Below, piece after piece: positions 35,633 to 44,572 of a stretch of DNA of 64,000 nt. Under the pieces are notes generated by a model. It made no database searches. It was not told the DNA's origin and was given only the letters and a program-made list of their open reading frames with translations. The translations under genes were made by a program, and so were the position numbers. Origin of the DNA: an uncultured Saprospiraceae bacterium (GTDB lineage: Bacteria; Bacteroidota; Bacteroidia; Chitinophagales; Saprospiraceae); the NCBI GenBank assembly GCA_937942435.1, contig CALDEM010000017.1, forward strand, positions 1-64,000. The letters run 5' to 3'. The number at the start of each line of letters is the position of its first letter. The first letter of the stretch is position 1.

Positions 35633-36061
35633 TCAGGCCAAAACAGAGATATACGTGATAAGGAGAAGTTTTGCCGTCCAGCAAAATGTTCTGATCCAAT
35701 TAGTCTTGATTAACCGATCTATGAGCATCGAACTATAATTGGTAGTAAGTTTTGCATGTATCGGCACTTGTATTAAAAAAGTAGAGCACCATATTACTGT
35801 GACAATAGAGAAGAGTAGCATATTGATCATACTCAGATGGTGATAAAGGTTTAGACTAACTATAACTAGTTCTATAACCATCAGTGGAGCTACGATAGGT
35901 GTGATAGATCGCGTGTGAAACTCATGAAATGCTGATGCTTTGTCAGTGTCAACAAATCTAAAAGAAGGGTAGTGTAATAATTGGATGATCCATATGATAG
36001 CTACTAACATAGCCGTCACTATGATGTGGATGATATCTGTGTATGAAGTAAGTGCTATCAC
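35633..36061 (-). CDS. Hypothetical four-span membrane protein, translationally coupled
   Basis: 142 aa with four hydrophobic spans. GTG 36061 chosen because it makes a 4-bp GTGA overlap with the stop of the upstream gene, a classic coupling arrangement; a TTG 30 bp upstream is the alternative. A conserved-looking HYPSFRFVD ... FHEFHTRSITPIVAPLMVIE pattern (His, Phe and Pro in the membrane) resembles small Bacteroidota integral membrane proteins I cannot name. Last gene of a three-gene operon with a flippase-like protein and a phosphodiesterase. An inverted repeat with 9-bp arms (35617-35653) straddles its stop. Confidence 0.75.
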   Translation of the reverse strand: MIALTSYTDIIHIIVTAMLVAIIWIIQLLHYPSFRFVDTDKASAFHEFHTRSITPIVAPLMVIELVIVSLNLYHHLSMINMLLFSIVTVIWCSTFLIQVPIHAKLTTNYSSMLIDRLIKTNWIRTFCWTAKLLLITYISVLA

Positions 36062-37113
36062 TCTTTGGAGAGCTGATTGAGTACTACCCAAGCACCTATG
36101 AGCGCTGGAATAAAAATTAGAAAACTACGATGCAGAAGAGTGATGGATCCAGTATAGTCATCAGAGATAAATGGACTCATCAAAGCAACAAGCGATATCT
36201 CCGCGATGCCGCTGCCGCCAGGGCTTGGAGCAAAATATAAGAGTAGATAGAGAACAGCCATAACGGCAACTATGGCCCAAAAATCAACCTCTAAGCCAAA
36301 TGCCAAGACAAAGATATATGCCAAAGCATATTTGTTGAAGTATAGAAGTATGGTAAGTAAAAAGCTATAAATCATCAACTGTGGTTTGGTCTTTAAGAGA
36401 CCGACATACTTCTTTTGATAATCTGTCATAGTCACAACAGCTTTATCTCCCAGATCTTTGAGTTTGGTTCCCCAGTTGTTGGATAGATTACTAATTACTC
36501 GTCCTAAAAAGTATATAATCCTTCCTAATAGTTGCGGCGAAAAAAGTCCTACCATTATGACAATGAGTAAGGTAGTAAAGACGCTAAATCCAAATTGCGT
36601 GAGTGTATAAACAAAACCATCAGGGATCCTATCTTTTAAAATATAAATAGCCAAAGCCCCAGTTAGCGGAAAGAAGATGAGTGTAGAGATCCAGTTGAAA
36701 AAACTGGCAGATATATTGTCTGGTAGACTGACGCCATTTCTATAAAAAATATACCATTGTGCAGGGCCACCACCGCTTTGAGAAGGTGTTACTGCGCCCA
36801 TGAAGATATTAGCAAGGTTAGCTTTTATACTGACTAATTGACTGATGCCAGGTACGAACTCTTTTATAAAAATATGGTTTCGCAATCCACCTATATAGAT
36901 ATCATTGATTATAAAGACTAAACCCAGTAAAAGATAGGGTACTTTAATCTGAGACCAAGCTTCAAGAGTTTTGCCAGTATTGGCATAGAGAAATATGCCA
37001 ATGAGTGTAAGTAGCGAGATAGAGATAAAAACAACGATGCCTCTTTTTATCACCTTAGGATTAAACACTTCAGTGACATTCATGCTCTTTTTATTCTTCT
37101 CTGAGTCTGACAT
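36058..37113 (-). CDS. Lysylphosphatidylglycerol synthase TM/flippase-like domain protein (UPF0104 group)
   Basis: 351 aa with about eight membrane spans. Family signatures: GAVTPSQSGGGPAQWYIFYR and FAPSPGGSGIAEIS. The family covers the membrane half of MprF-type proteins and stand-alone lipid flippase-like proteins; substrate unknown. It lies 13 bp downstream of an alkaline-phosphatase-superfamily gene and overlaps the next gene by 4 bp, so the three are one transcription unit. A role in moving or remodelling a phospholipid or polyprenyl-linked substrate is inferred. Confidence 0.88.
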   Translation of the reverse strand: MSDSEKNKKSMNVTEVFNPKVIKRGIVVFISISLLTLIGIFLYANTGKTLEAWSQIKVPYLLLGLVFIINDIYIGGLRNHIFIKEFVPGISQLVSIKANLANIFMGAVTPSQSGGGPAQWYIFYRNGVSLPDNISASFFNWISTLIFFPLTGALAIYILKDRIPDGFVYTLTQFGFSVFTTLLIVIMVGLFSPQLLGRIIYFLGRVISNLSNNWGTKLKDLGDKAVVTMTDYQKKYVGLLKTKPQLMIYSFLLTILLYFNKYALAYIFVLAFGLEVDFWAIVAVMAVLYLLLYFAPSPGGSGIAEISLVALMSPFISDDYTGSITLLHRSFLIFIPALIGAWVVLNQLSKE

Positions 37114-37126
37114 TTATAAGGGTGAT

Positions 37127-38509
37127 TTAGTCTAACCAGTTTCTAATTACACTATTGATGTGGCTTGTTCTAACAGGCTTGTCAATTAAGCCCTTTTTGT
37201 TCGTAAGGACAGGCACATGCATATGTTCCCAGTGAAGTGAGCCATGCGAACCTTTGTGTTCTGGGATCTCCCAAAAATCTCGCAGATCATATCCTGTAGC
37301 TGCACTTATAACAACGTCTCCAGCTCTATCGCTTTTCATTAATTGATGTATCTGATAAAGAGCATCCGGATAGGATGATTCAAATGTTTTTTCAAAACAT
37401 TGTTGTTCATCCATTGGGTCAGTCAATGATCCGTAACCCAGTGGATCAGCTGATTCTGGATGATAAGTCAGCTTTTCTTGATTATTGATTTTTATAATTG
37501 CTTCTCCTTTATCTGATTGGATACGGATAGAGTTTTCGTTGTTTCTATAAATTATAAAGTCAATTGCCTTTTCATTTACAAAATCATCTAATGCTTCGCC
37601 ATGTTGATTCTTCAAATCATCAGAATAGTAGTGCCCCTCTTTATCAAGAAAGCTAAGACTGCCAAACGAGTTGCCAGAAATAAAAACAGCTAGATTAGGC
37701 ATGATGCTCCACAGAGATGGATATTCTAATATTCTATATCCTTTCTTTTTAAAGTACTTGCCCAGATCTAAATGACTATGTGTAGAGCTCAACCCATGAT
37801 CGGATACCATTATGATTAAGGTGTCTTCATATTCTCCCTTTTCTTTGAGTCGAGAGACGACATGGCCTAAGCTTTTGTCAACTATCTTATAAGATTCTTT
37901 AGTGCGATCATCTTCAAAATGATAAGTATGAGAATCCCAATCTACACTTGGAAAAACTGCAAAAACAAACTGAGGATCAAGCTCTAAGCTCTCCATTAAT
38001 CTGAGGTGTCCAGCCTCATCTACAGGGTGATGTTCATGATAGAAGTGTGCTCTAAAGTATAGTTTCGTTTTACCTTTTTTAGTAAGATCGTTTTCTTCTT
38101 TTACACCTTTTGTAATCATATTGTAGATGTTATACCCATCTGGATATAACTCAAAAAGCGATGGCTTTTGATCATCCATATCATCATTGAAAAACTTGGC
38201 TTCATAGCCACAGTAGCTTCTCATCGCGTCTCTAGACCATCGGCTTTTCGCAAAGTACTTCTTCTTATCAAACCAACGTATACCAGTTATGTCATGCTCT
38301 CCAGGATGATGGCCTGTCAAAAAAGGCAAGTACGCAGGCCCTGTTGTTGATGGGTAGCATGTAGACCCTTTTGTAAAGGACCCTTGCTCCATCAAGAGCT
38401 CTTTTATATTAGGAAGTTGCCCCTGATCAGCAAGCTTAGATATAACATCCGGTCTGGCTCCATCCACCAGATAAAAGATAACTTTTCGTTTTTTTGAGGG
38501 CCCCTCCAT
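37127..38509 (-). CDS. Alkaline phosphatase superfamily protein, nucleotide pyrophosphatase/phosphodiesterase-like
   Basis: 460 aa, no obvious signal peptide. Two-zinc site elements: Asp16 in YLVDGARPD, nucleophile Thr55/Thr56 in YPSTTGPAY, Asp and His in DWDSHTYHF, VSDHGLSS and a late His in SLHWEHMH. It hydrolyses a phosphomonoester or phosphodiester; a cytoplasmic location is suggested by the missing signal. First gene of the operon with a flippase-like membrane protein. The divergent DEAD-box gene starts 135 bp away. Confidence 0.87.
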   Translation of the reverse strand: MEGPSKKRKVIFYLVDGARPDVISKLADQGQLPNIKELLMEQGSFTKGSTCYPSTTGPAYLPFLTGHHPGEHDITGIRWFDKKKYFAKSRWSRDAMRSYCGYEAKFFNDDMDDQKPSLFELYPDGYNIYNMITKGVKEENDLTKKGKTKLYFRAHFYHEHHPVDEAGHLRLMESLELDPQFVFAVFPSVDWDSHTYHFEDDRTKESYKIVDKSLGHVVSRLKEKGEYEDTLIIMVSDHGLSSTHSHLDLGKYFKKKGYRILEYPSLWSIMPNLAVFISGNSFGSLSFLDKEGHYYSDDLKNQHGEALDDFVNEKAIDFIIYRNNENSIRIQSDKGEAIIKINNQEKLTYHPESADPLGYGSLTDPMDEQQCFEKTFESSYPDALYQIHQLMKSDRAGDVVISAATGYDLRDFWEIPEHKGSHGSLHWEHMHVPVLTNKKGLIDKPVRTSHINSVIRNWLD

Positions 38510-38574
38510 ATGGCGTCAAAAGTAGATTTATTAGTGTGTATGACATAGTACTTGAGCTAATAATCGACGGACTA

Positions 38575-38602
38575 TTGGTATAGATATATATGTGTAACTT
38601 TG
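38575..38602 (+). promoter_or_regulatory. Candidate promoter of the DEAD-box helicase gene
   Basis: TTG (38575-38577), 17-bp spacer, TAACTTTG (38595-38602) matching TAnnTTTG. The ATG lies 42 nt further on. Confidence 0.45.
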
Positions 38603-38644
38603 GGTTTCACAGATCTGCCCATAAATTTCCGTTTATAAGTTTAT

Positions 38645-39958
38645 ATGACATTTGAAGAATTAGGACTCGAGGAATCGTTGTTGGAGGCACTCGACTATAT
38701 GGGCTTTGAAAAAGCAACGCCAATCCAAGAGCAGGCGATACCTGTGATATTAGAGCTTAACGATCTATTGGCTTGTGCACAGACAGGTACCGGTAAGACG
38801 GCAGCGTTCATCTTGCCTATCCTTAACAAGTTAGCGGCCAAGCCATCTACTAACATCAACACCTTAGTCATCGCGCCAACAAGGGAGCTTGCTCTTCAGA
38901 TAGATCAACAGGTGCAGGCGTTCGCTTACTTCGTTAATGTAAGCTCTTGTCCCGTATATGGAGGTGGTGATGGGAGTGACTTTGAGACACAAAAGAGAGC
39001 GCTCAAGAGTGGTACGGAGATCATTGTTGCCACTCCAGGTAAATTAATCTCACACCTCAACATGGGTTATGCCAACTGGGATCACGTAGAGCACTTGATC
39101 CTAGATGAAGCAGATCGTATGCTTGATATGGGGTTCTTTGACGATATTATGAAGATAGTGGGATTCTTGCCTGCAAAGCGCCAGACACTTATGTTTAGTG
39201 CTACGATGCCTCCTAAGATTAGGAAGTTGGCTAAGTCTATCTTAGAAGATCCGAAAGAGATCAGCCTTGCCATATCAAAGCCAGCTGCTGGTGTTCTTCA
39301 AGCTGCCTATTTAGCATATGATAGCCAGAAAGCACAGTTGATCAGGGGTCTTATAGCAGATAAGCCTAGCTATACAAGCATTATCATATTTACCTCAACG
39401 AAGAAAAAGGTCAATGAGATAGTAAGAGCACTTAGAGGCAATGGATATAAGGTCCAAGCTGTCAGTAGTGATCTCTCACAGGCTGATCGAGAAGATGCTG
39501 TGCGCAAGTTTAGAAGTCATGAAACGAGAGTTCTTGTTGCGACTGATGTACTCAGTAGAGGTATCGACATAAAAAACATCAATCTTGTCATCAACTATGA
39601 TGTACCAAACGATGCAGCTGATTATGTACATCGTATCGGAAGAACTGCTCGTGCGGATAGTACTGGTGTTGCATTAACCGTAGTTAATCCAGATGACATG
39701 TATAAGTTCTCTAAGATAGAAGAGCTTATAGAGATGGAGGTGCCTAAGGTGCCACTCCCTAAAGAACTTGGAGATGGGCCGGAATGGTCGACAAAGCCAG
39801 TCCGACATGGTGGACGAGGCGGACGACATGGTGGAGGAAGAGGAAGATCAGGTGGTCGTTCAGGCGGACGTAATTCTGGCGGGCGGCATTCTGGTGGTAA
39901 GGGATCCGGTGGCAATAGATCAGGCGGTAACAACAGATCTAATAACAAAAGGAGATAA
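38645..39958 (+). CDS. DEAD-box ATP-dependent RNA helicase, RhlE-like
   Basis: 437 aa with all helicase motifs: AQTGTGKT (I), PTRELALQ (Ia), TPGKL (Ib), DEAD (II), SAT (III), IIFTSTKKK (IV), ATDVLSRGIDI (V) and HRIGRTARA (VI). The C-terminal tail of about 50 residues is Gly/Arg/Ser/His-rich (GGR repeats), an RNA-binding tail common in RhlE/CspA-type cold helicases. Cytoplasmic; ribosome assembly or mRNA unwinding in the cold is the likely role. Alone on its transcript. Confidence 0.95.
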   Translation: MTFEELGLEESLLEALDYMGFEKATPIQEQAIPVILELNDLLACAQTGTGKTAAFILPILNKLAAKPSTNINTLVIAPTRELALQIDQQVQAFAYFVNVSSCPVYGGGDGSDFETQKRALKSGTEIIVATPGKLISHLNMGYANWDHVEHLILDEADRMLDMGFFDDIMKIVGFLPAKRQTLMFSATMPPKIRKLAKSILEDPKEISLAISKPAAGVLQAAYLAYDSQKAQLIRGLIADKPSYTSIIIFTSTKKKVNEIVRALRGNGYKVQAVSSDLSQADREDAVRKFRSHETRVLVATDVLSRGIDIKNINLVINYDVPNDAADYVHRIGRTARADSTGVALTVVNPDDMYKFSKIEELIEMEVPKVPLPKELGDGPEWSTKPVRHGGRGGRHGGGRGRSGGRSGGRNSGGRHSGGKGSGGNRSGGNNRSNNKRR

Positions 39959-40128
39959 AAAGGAGCTTCTCGTCTCCCTATTAATTTTATCTGTTTTCTA
40001 AACTCAAGTTTCATATTACTTTGTGCTCTTCTCATATGAGAACTTATTCTTTTGTGATTAACTGAGGTCAACTTTATGGTTGACTATTAGTTAAGATCTA
40101 CTAAGTGTTCATGCTTAAATGAGGGTTT

Positions 40129-40632
40129 ATGTGGAGTTTAGAAAGTGATCGATTGTATATACAACAGCTCAAGGCTGATGATGCACCCTTTATACTTGAA
40201 CTGCTCAATACTCAAGGTTGGTTAAAGCATATAGGAGATCGAGGTGTCAAAACTATCAAAGATGCTGAGGACTATATCTCTTCTGGTCCTCAAGAAGCAT
40301 ACAATAACCATGGTCATGGACTGATGCTATTGAAAGAAAAAGATTCTAATTGCAGTATTGGGATCTGTGGATTATTGAAAAGAGATTATCTCAATCATCC
40401 TGATATCGGTTATGCTTTATTGCCATCTTATGAAAAGAAGGGATATATATCAGAGGCGTGCAGATCTATCATATCTTGGCACAAAGAGTATAGCGATCAG
40501 ACTGCGATAAGTGCTATTGTGAGCCCAGCTAACAGCAGAAGTATAAAGCTTCTACTCAGACTTGGTTTTGTTTTAATCGAAGTTGTGGAGCGAGATGGTC
40601 AATCGCTTCATCTATACCAATACGATCTTTAG
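40129..40632 (+). CDS. GNAT family N-acetyltransferase (RimJ/RimL-like)
   Basis: 167 aa. ESDRLYIQQLKADDAPFI at the start, the acetyl-CoA loop region LLPSYEKKGYISEA (a variant of Q/RxxGxG/A) and ANSRSIKLLLRLGF at the end are typical of the Ala/Ser acetyltransferase branch that modifies N-termini, small molecules or antibiotics. Acceptor unknown. The DoxX-like gene follows by 26 bp on the same strand. Confidence 0.9.
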   Translation: MWSLESDRLYIQQLKADDAPFILELLNTQGWLKHIGDRGVKTIKDAEDYISSGPQEAYNNHGHGLMLLKEKDSNCSIGICGLLKRDYLNHPDIGYALLPSYEKKGYISEACRSIISWHKEYSDQTAISAIVSPANSRSIKLLLRLGFVLIEVVERDGQSLHLYQYDL

Positions 40633-40658
40633 CTATATTGTGATATAAATCATCAACT

Positions 40659-41057
40659 ATGGAGCTTTTAAAATCACCAGAAGTGATAGGGCAGTTGGCC
40701 ATTGGTCTATTTATAGCGATTGTCTTTTTACAATCAGGTATTGATAAAGTGATTGATTGGAAGGGTAACCTCTCGTGGTTGCAAGGTCATTTTAAAGACT
40801 CGATCCTATCAGGTATTGTTTCTCCTATGCTCGCTATTGTAACAATAGCAGAGATAGTCACCGGCTTATTTGCCGTATGTGGTGTTGTATGCTTGGTATG
40901 GTGTCAGGATGCAAGTTGTATCCAGTACAGCGTTGCGTTGGGTCTTTTGTCTTTGCTGATGTTGATATTTGGACAGCGCATCGCCAAAGATTACGATGGT
41001 GCAAAAACCATAGCTATCTACTTTGGTGTCTTACTGGTGTCTCTTCTTTTATTTTAA
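40659..41057 (+). CDS. DoxX-like small membrane protein
   Basis: 132 aa with four hydrophobic spans and the motif FLQSGIDKVIDWKGNLSWL near the first span, the pattern of the DoxX/MauE-like superfamily. Function in this group is not established. It follows the acetyltransferase by 26 bp and ends 11 bp before a convergent M28 peptidase gene. Confidence 0.75.
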   Translation: MELLKSPEVIGQLAIGLFIAIVFLQSGIDKVIDWKGNLSWLQGHFKDSILSGIVSPMLAIVTIAEIVTGLFAVCGVVCLVWCQDASCIQYSVALGLLSLLMLIFGQRIAKDYDGAKTIAIYFGVLLVSLLLF

Positions 41058-41068
41058 TTAAAAGAACC

Positions 41069-42583
41069 TTACTTTTTGCCGTAGAGCTCAAGTCCAGAAT
41101 CATAGTACTTATCACCTTCTAACCAGAATGGAGCTTCTTGGCGACCATCGATATGTATGGCACTTAAGATATAGGCTTTTACGTACTTCTCGATGTAGTC
41201 CATGTCTAAGGTTTCGACTTGATCTCCAGGTCTATGATAATACTTGAATATCTCCTCATCAAACGCTCTAAATCCAAGACTAAATGTAGGTGCTGGGATG
41301 CCCAATACTGCGAAGTTAACATTGTCTGATCTGTCAAATAATCCTTGTTCCTTCGCTGGATCTTCGATGGCCGTAAGTCCAATCTTATTGCAAGCCTTTT
41401 GGATATCCATCTCGGCTTCAGTTCTTGTCAGCCCAATGACTGAGATGATAGAAGTGTCATTATAGCCTCCATTGTCTATATTGAAATTATACTTTATCTG
41501 ATTAGCTGGTACAGGGAGGTGTTCTGTAAAGTATTTGCTGCCAAGCAAACCCTTCTCCTCTGCTGTAAATAAGACAAACATAGCAGATCGCTTAGGTGGA
41601 TGGGCGGCAAAGTAATTAGCCAATGAAAGTACAGCTGTTACACCAACTGCGTTATCTCGTGCACCATTGTATATCTCATCTCCAGTGTCATCAGCTGCTC
41701 CGATACCCACATGATCATAGTGCGCAGAGTAGACGATATACTCATCCTTTAAAGCTGGGTCTGTACCTTCTACAAGACCCATGACATTGTCAGATGTAAA
41801 CTGGTCTCTTGCTACTTCATCCATCTTGATCGTAAGTGGTTGGTTGCCTTCTTGTAAGGTCGCAATTGTTAGGCTATCAGTGGTGCCCACCCATATATTG
41901 ACCAGATCACTTTGCTCTGTCCCTTCATCTACAGTTGTCTGCGACTGCGTGCCGATCATACGTAAGAATCTCCATGGTACCGACGTACTTTGGTAGATCT
42001 CGACCAGAGCTGAAGCGCCAGCAGCTTTGGCTCGCTTTCTTTTATCTCGGGAAGCAGCGATCCAATCTCGTGGGTCTTTGCTCACGCCATCGCCAGCTAT
42101 ACTCACCGCTATCTTTTGATTGAGGTCTTTGCCTGCCATATCACTTTGGCTTCCATATCCTACATCCACTGTAGTTGCACTAAAGTCAGCGGCCTTTCCA
42201 TTGATGGCGATAAAATCATCTGGAAATGTCAATCCTATGTCTCCGATGCTCAATGACGCTTCTTGTGGTGGTGTAAAAGTGACGAATGGTACTGGTTGAA
42301 AGTGTGTATTGTTGACCTCAGCTATGCCTGCAGCATCAAAGTTAGCAGCTATATAGGCTGCGGCAGCCTCGAGTCCTTCACTACCTGTATCTCTACCTCT
42401 CAAGGCATCGGATGCCAAGAACTGGATATGAGACTTGATGCCTCTTTGTGTTACCTCTTTGTGTATGATATCAGCATGATCTAACATCATTGGTTTAGGT
42501 GCTTCTGCAACCGTAGCGACTTGGCTGGTCTTACAGGAGTTAAGAAGAAAGATGGCGATGACAGATATGTATAAGTACTTCAT
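41069..42583 (-). CDS. M28 family zinc aminopeptidase, lipoprotein
   Basis: 504 aa. Lipoprotein signal with Cys17 (IFLLNSCKTS). A PA-type insert (about 120-240) precedes the catalytic domain. Co-catalytic zinc site: YSAHYDHVG (about 288), GARDNAVGVTAVL (Asp), FTAEEKGLLGSKY (Glu pair) and a late His in FKYYHRPGDQ. It is a periplasmic or outer-membrane-anchored exopeptidase removing N-terminal residues from peptides. Monocistronic. Confidence 0.93.
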   Translation of the reverse strand: MKYLYISVIAIFLLNSCKTSQVATVAEAPKPMMLDHADIIHKEVTQRGIKSHIQFLASDALRGRDTGSEGLEAAAAYIAANFDAAGIAEVNNTHFQPVPFVTFTPPQEASLSIGDIGLTFPDDFIAINGKAADFSATTVDVGYGSQSDMAGKDLNQKIAVSIAGDGVSKDPRDWIAASRDKRKRAKAAGASALVEIYQSTSVPWRFLRMIGTQSQTTVDEGTEQSDLVNIWVGTTDSLTIATLQEGNQPLTIKMDEVARDQFTSDNVMGLVEGTDPALKDEYIVYSAHYDHVGIGAADDTGDEIYNGARDNAVGVTAVLSLANYFAAHPPKRSAMFVLFTAEEKGLLGSKYFTEHLPVPANQIKYNFNIDNGGYNDTSIISVIGLTRTEAEMDIQKACNKIGLTAIEDPAKEQGLFDRSDNVNFAVLGIPAPTFSLGFRAFDEEIFKYYHRPGDQVETLDMDYIEKYVKAYILSAIHIDGRQEAPFWLEGDKYYDSGLELYGKK

Positions 42584-42688
42584 TAGTGATATATGCTAAG
42601 TTCAAGTGCAATAAACGAAAATATAATAGATATAGTAAGCCATGATCCATATCACTCTCACGTACTACTCAAACAGGTGTTGCAAAGA

Positions 42689-43099
42689 CTATCTGTCCTT
42701 CAGTCTGTAGACAAATTTTAGACAACTATATATGTCATCGTAAGACGCCACTTTGACATCTACTAAGCCTTGATCTAGAACATACTCTCTTATGACCTCT
42801 CGATTGAGATTTGTATCTACTTTTGATGCACCCTTGGGCCATGAGATCCAGATCATAGCGTCCTTGTGTATAGCGCTTACTAAGTCAGGGTAGATTTTAT
42901 GAAGCGATTTTAAGTCATGGACAAATGCATGCACGATATCGCTTTCTGGCAGCAGAGACCGAGAGATCTTAACCTTGGTTGGAAGAGGGGATATGTACGT
43001 TTTATAATCTTTTGGTGCGTTGACTAATGAGACTTTATATCCTTCTTTGATACCCAGCTTCTTAGCTATTGGCGTTATAGAATATCCCGATGTGTTCAT
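42689..43099 (-). CDS. DUF3052-like protein
   Basis: 136 aa, soluble. The opening SGYSITPIAKKLGIKEGYKV and the WISWPKGASK segment match the DUF3052 pattern (a short alpha/beta protein of unknown function). No signal or membrane span. The upstream DUF2147 gene is divergent. Confidence 0.78.
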   Translation of the reverse strand: MNTSGYSITPIAKKLGIKEGYKVSLVNAPKDYKTYISPLPTKVKISRSLLPESDIVHAFVHDLKSLHKIYPDLVSAIHKDAMIWISWPKGASKVDTNLNREVIREYVLDQGLVDVKVASYDDIYSCLKFVYRLKDR

Positions 43100-43170
43100 A
43101 TACGGACTATTAGCTCATGCAACAGTTGAGGATTGATCAACGTTAATTGACTTGTACATATCTTAACACA

Positions 43171-43590
43171 ATGAAGTTATTCTTTTTTATTCTTATCTGC
43201 ATCTCACCGTTTATGCTTCTTGGTCAAGCCGAAATATTAGGTACTTGGAAAACCATAGATGATGTAGATGGTCAAGCGTCGTCCCATGTTCAATTAGAAA
43301 GTAGAGATGGCAAGGTATATGGGAAAGTCGTTAAATTATTAGAAGTAGCTGATGACGTGGTTTGCGAATTATGTGAAGGAGCGAATAAAAACAAGCCAGT
43401 CCTTGGGCTGGAGATCATTACTGATATGAAAAAGTCTGGAGACTCATACAAAGGTGGTCGCATACTTGATCCAGAAAACGGCAAGACATATAAGTGTCGT
43501 ATCCAATTAGTTGATGGTGTACTTGAAGTGCGAGGATATATCGGCATTGTAGCCCTTGGTCGGACTCAAAAGTGGTACAGGGTTAATTAA
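43171..43590 (+). CDS. DUF2147 domain secreted protein
   Basis: 139 aa from ATG 43171, which gives a clear signal peptide (MKLFFFILICISPFMLLGQ); an earlier in-frame start at 43147 adds eight residues in front. The mature part has GTWKTIDD, DPENGKTYKCRI and the ending GRTQKWYRV, the lipocalin-like DUF2147 signature with two Cys in CELCEG. Periplasmic; function unknown. Confidence 0.85.
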   Translation: MKLFFFILICISPFMLLGQAEILGTWKTIDDVDGQASSHVQLESRDGKVYGKVVKLLEVADDVVCELCEGANKNKPVLGLEIITDMKKSGDSYKGGRILDPENGKTYKCRIQLVDGVLEVRGYIGIVALGRTQKWYRVN

Positions 43591-43615
43591 ATTTTTTCTG
43601 GGACTTCTGTAATTG

Positions 43616-44383
43616 CTAAATGGAAGTTGACGCTGTTAAAGTTTTAATCGTTGGGTGATCACTCCCACCCTTAACCTCGACAGTTATGCTGAGTGAAGAT
43701 GCTCTTTCCATATATTTCATATCGATGGCATCAACTATTGCTGTCGTTGGATCAAATACTCCAAGACTCCTCATCTCTCCATCCACATCTGCCCATAGTT
43801 GATAGGTTTGATCTTTGGATATAGCAGGCAACTCTATGACCCTGAGTTGAGATCTCTGTAAGATGTTATTCCAATAAATGATTACTTGACTTTTTTTATT
43901 AAGTGCTTTACCATCTAACAGATAGGGTGTTGTGCCAGCATGATTGATGAAGACGTATTGTTGATTAAGTTCTTCGTAATCCTTTTCTAAATTGGCCATA
44001 TCAGTCTCGACTTCGACTATGGCTTTATTTTTGGTGGTTAGTTGACTATCCATCACTAACCAGGTGCCAAGAATCCCCAATGTCAAACCTAATAACACCT
44101 TTAACCAAGAAGAGAAATTAGAAGCGGTTTTAGATGGATTATCAGTGGTGTAGTGAGACTGTTCTTTTCCAGATATGTTTTTTATTATGCACTCCTTATG
44201 TCTATTGATTTCTTTTGAATTATAGTTATGTTTTAAGTCTTTTTCTAATTTTCGAAGTTCTTGTCTTATCACACTATGATCAACCTTAAGTAGATCAACC
44301 TTGAGTACTTCTTCGGCAGTCACCTCTCTTAGCACGTAGCGTTTAAGAAGGTCAGAGGAGAGTATGTCATTTATGTGATCCAT
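43616..44383 (-). CDS. Anti-sigma factor, RskA-like
   Basis: 255 aa: N-terminal cytoplasmic helical region (about 1-100, zinc-finger residues not obvious), one membrane span (about 104-122), then an extracytoplasmic RskA-type beta domain (LPAISKDQTYQLWADVDGE, SLGVFDP, LSITVEVKGGS). Such proteins hold an ECF sigma factor at the membrane. Its sigma factor normally lies next door but none is found here, so it is an orphan. It is divergent from the SSS symporter. Confidence 0.85.
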   Translation of the reverse strand: MDHINDILSSDLLKRYVLREVTAEEVLKVDLLKVDHSVIRQELRKLEKDLKHNYNSKEINRHKECIIKNISGKEQSHYTTDNPSKTASNFSSWLKVLLGLTLGILGTWLVMDSQLTTKNKAIVEVETDMANLEKDYEELNQQYVFINHAGTTPYLLDGKALNKKSQVIIYWNNILQRSQLRVIELPAISKDQTYQLWADVDGEMRSLGVFDPTTAIVDAIDMKYMERASSLSITVEVKGGSDHPTIKTLTASTSI

Positions 44384-44572
44384 CGTGAGTTAGTATGGCT
44401 AAAAACTGGAGTTTACATCCATCATGGTAAAAGTGATTTGTTATTGCACAACGACGATTGAATTAGTAAGATATAATCCTCAGATCAAGTAAAAATTAGC
44501 ATCTTTAGATGATTAGGAATTAACAGTTGAACACGAGTTTAGCTCTTTTGTTATAAAATTGGTGATATATCT

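Noticed and set aside
35617-35653. Inverted repeat around the stop of the small membrane protein gene as a terminator
   Set aside because: Arms are 9 bp but separated by 19 bases and there is no T-run on the minus strand; too weak to list as a terminator.
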